The notes beneath the pieces are model-generated. The model was given only the letters and a program-made list of their open reading frames with translations. It had not been told where the DNA came from and ran no database searches. Of a stretch of 64,000 nucleotides of DNA, positions 63,139 through 64,000 are shown in pieces (positions within the stretch are counted from its first letter, which is position 1; each line of letters begins with the position of its first letter). The stretch lies in the NCBI RefSeq assembly GCF_014648515.1, contig NZ_BMRG01000008.1:22994-86993 (forward strand), written 5' to 3'. This DNA is from Saccharothrix coeruleofusca (GTDB lineage: Bacteria; Actinomycetota; Actinomycetes; Mycobacteriales; Pseudonocardiaceae). Position numbers and translations under genes: made by a program.

Positions 63139-64000
63139 CCGACCCGCTCACCCCACTGCTGTCCACAGTGGACGGCACTGCGGTGGCCGCCCGCCGGGGC
63201 GACGAGGACTTCCTGCTGACCTCCGGGACCACCGCCCGCGGCGGGGCGCTGCCGGTCCGGTCGGACACCCGGTTCGAGATCGGCTCGCTGACCAAGACGT
63301 TCACCGCGCTGCTGCTGGCGGAGATGGTGGCGCGCGGGGAGGTCGGCTACGACGACCCGGTCGAGCGGTACCTGCCGCGCGAGTGCGCCCCGCGCGCCCC
63401 GATCACCCTGGTGCGGCTGGCCACCCACAGCTCCGGGCTGCCCAAGCTGCCGCCGGGGCTGTGGCGCTCCGCCCTGCCCGCCTGGTTCACCAACCCCTAC
63501 CGGGCGTTCACGGCGCGGGACGTGCTCGCCGCCGTGCCGCGCGCCCGCCCGCGTCCGGGGGTGCGCTACTCCAACTTCGGCGTCGGGCTGCTGGGCCACC
63601 TGCTGGCCCGCGCCGCGGGCTGCCCGTTCGAGGAGCTGCTGACCGCCCGCGTGCTGCGCCCGCTGGGGCTGCCCGACACCGGCTGCGCCCCCGCTCCCCA
63701 GGCCACCGGCTACTGGCGCGGCAGGCCCCGACCGCCGTGGGAGATCCCCGGACTGCCCGCCGCGGGCGCGTTGCGCTCCAGCGCGCGGGACATGCTGCGC
63801 TACCTCACCGCCCACCTGAACCCGAGCGCCACCCCGCTGGAGCGGGCGCTCACCGAGGTCACCCGCCCCCGCGTGGCCCTCCCCGGCGGCGCCGACCACC
63901 TGTGCCTGGTGTGGAACCACCGCGCGCGGCCGGGGCACGAGCTGCTGTTCCACTCCGGCGGCACCAGGGGGTTCACCTCCTTCGCGGGCTTCAGCCCGCG
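63135..64000 (+). CDS. Class C beta-lactamase-fold serine hydrolase (fragment, 3' end outside window)
   Basis: 288 codons to the window edge. The active-site SxxK is S51-L-T-K54 in RFEIGSLTKTFTALLLAEMV. The second motif YSN is at Y145 and the third (HSGG in place of KTG) at H273-G276. No signal peptide is seen, so it is probably cytoplasmic. Relatives include esterases, D-peptidases and the PBP-type cyclases of peptide biosynthesis. As the fourth coupled gene after the small peptide it could cut, cyclise or release the product; this is inference. Confidence 0.88.
   Translation, partial: MTDPLTPLLSTVDGTAVAARRGDEDFLLTSGTTARGGALPVRSDTRFEIGSLTKTFTALLLAEMVARGEVGYDDPVERYLPRECAPRAPITLVRLATHSSGLPKLPPGLWRSALPAWFTNPYRAFTARDVLAAVPRARPRPGVRYSNFGVGLLGHLLARAAGCPFEELLTARVLRPLGLPDTGCAPAPQATGYWRGRPRPPWEIPGLPAAGALRSSARDMLRYLTAHLNPSATPLERALTEVTRPRVALPGGADHLCLVWNHRARPGHELLFHSGGTRGFTSFAGFSP

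Overview
The window is about 73% G+C with strongly G/C-biased third codon positions. Many genes overlap as ATGA or GTGA, several look leaderless, and there are DmdR/IdeR-type iron boxes. This points to a filamentous actinomycete, most likely a Pseudonocardiales (Saccharothrix/Actinosynnema/Lentzea-like); the genus is inference. I see no rRNA, tRNA, CRISPR array, insertion sequence or replication origin.

Region 1 (1-20.2 kb) is a hydroxamate siderophore locus. It holds a divergent ABC exporter cut by the window edge, an L-ornithine N5-monooxygenase, a siderophore-binding lipoprotein, a 4422-residue tetramodular NRPS (C-A-T x4 plus a terminal C domain), an MbtH protein and a FecCD/FecCD/ATPase importer. 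The adenylation codes I read (hydroxyornithine-derivative-like, Ser, N5-hydroxyornithine, hydroxyornithine-derivative-like) and the domain order match the erythrochelin type of assembly line. Three iron boxes lie in the two promoter regions, and a 16-bp hairpin sits between the binding-protein gene and the NRPS gene.

Region 2 (20.3-33.6 kb) is mixed. It has a 59-residue orphan protein, a luciferase-like flavin enzyme, a small GNAT, a three-gene signalling operon (PP2C phosphatase with receiver, CHASE3 histidine kinase, single-domain receiver), a PlsC acyltransferase, a DUF1232 protein and a GT2 glycosyltransferase. A membrane redox set follows (FAD reductase, haem-type membrane protein fused to a 3Fe-4S ferredoxin, DUF4142 protein, YxxxxD lipoprotein), facing an ECF sigma/anti-sigma pair and a lone DUF742 protein.

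Region 3 (34-46.4 kb) has an SRPBCC protein with a Zn alcohol dehydrogenase, a DUF222/HNH protein, a MarR regulator, two tandem secreted DUF4360 paralogues, a VIT-family transporter, an APH-like kinase, an ArsR/SDR divergent pair, an OmpR-type two-component system and a Thr-rich CAP lipoprotein.

Region 4 (46.6-59.8 kb) has an Lrp regulator facing a branched-chain 2-oxoacid dehydrogenase operon (E1 alpha, E1 beta, E2). Then come a GNAT, a cyclotransferase-like protein, a secreted SdrD/ricin-type lectin, an SGNH hydrolase, a YrdC/Sua5-like protein, a thioredoxin-reductase-like enzyme, a nitroreductase-hemerythrin fusion, and an SDR/TetR pair.

Region 5 (60-64 kb) is the least explained part. 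A GT1/MGT-like glycosyltransferase faces a four-gene, GTGA-coupled operon that begins with a 61-residue Leu-rich peptide behind a perfect Shine-Dalgarno. Two uncharacterised proteins and a class C beta-lactamase-fold serine hydrolase, cut by the window end, follow. It is the best candidate for an undescribed peptide natural-product system. Short 13-14 bp tandem duplications lying across stop codons at three unrelated genes are a second unexplained pattern.
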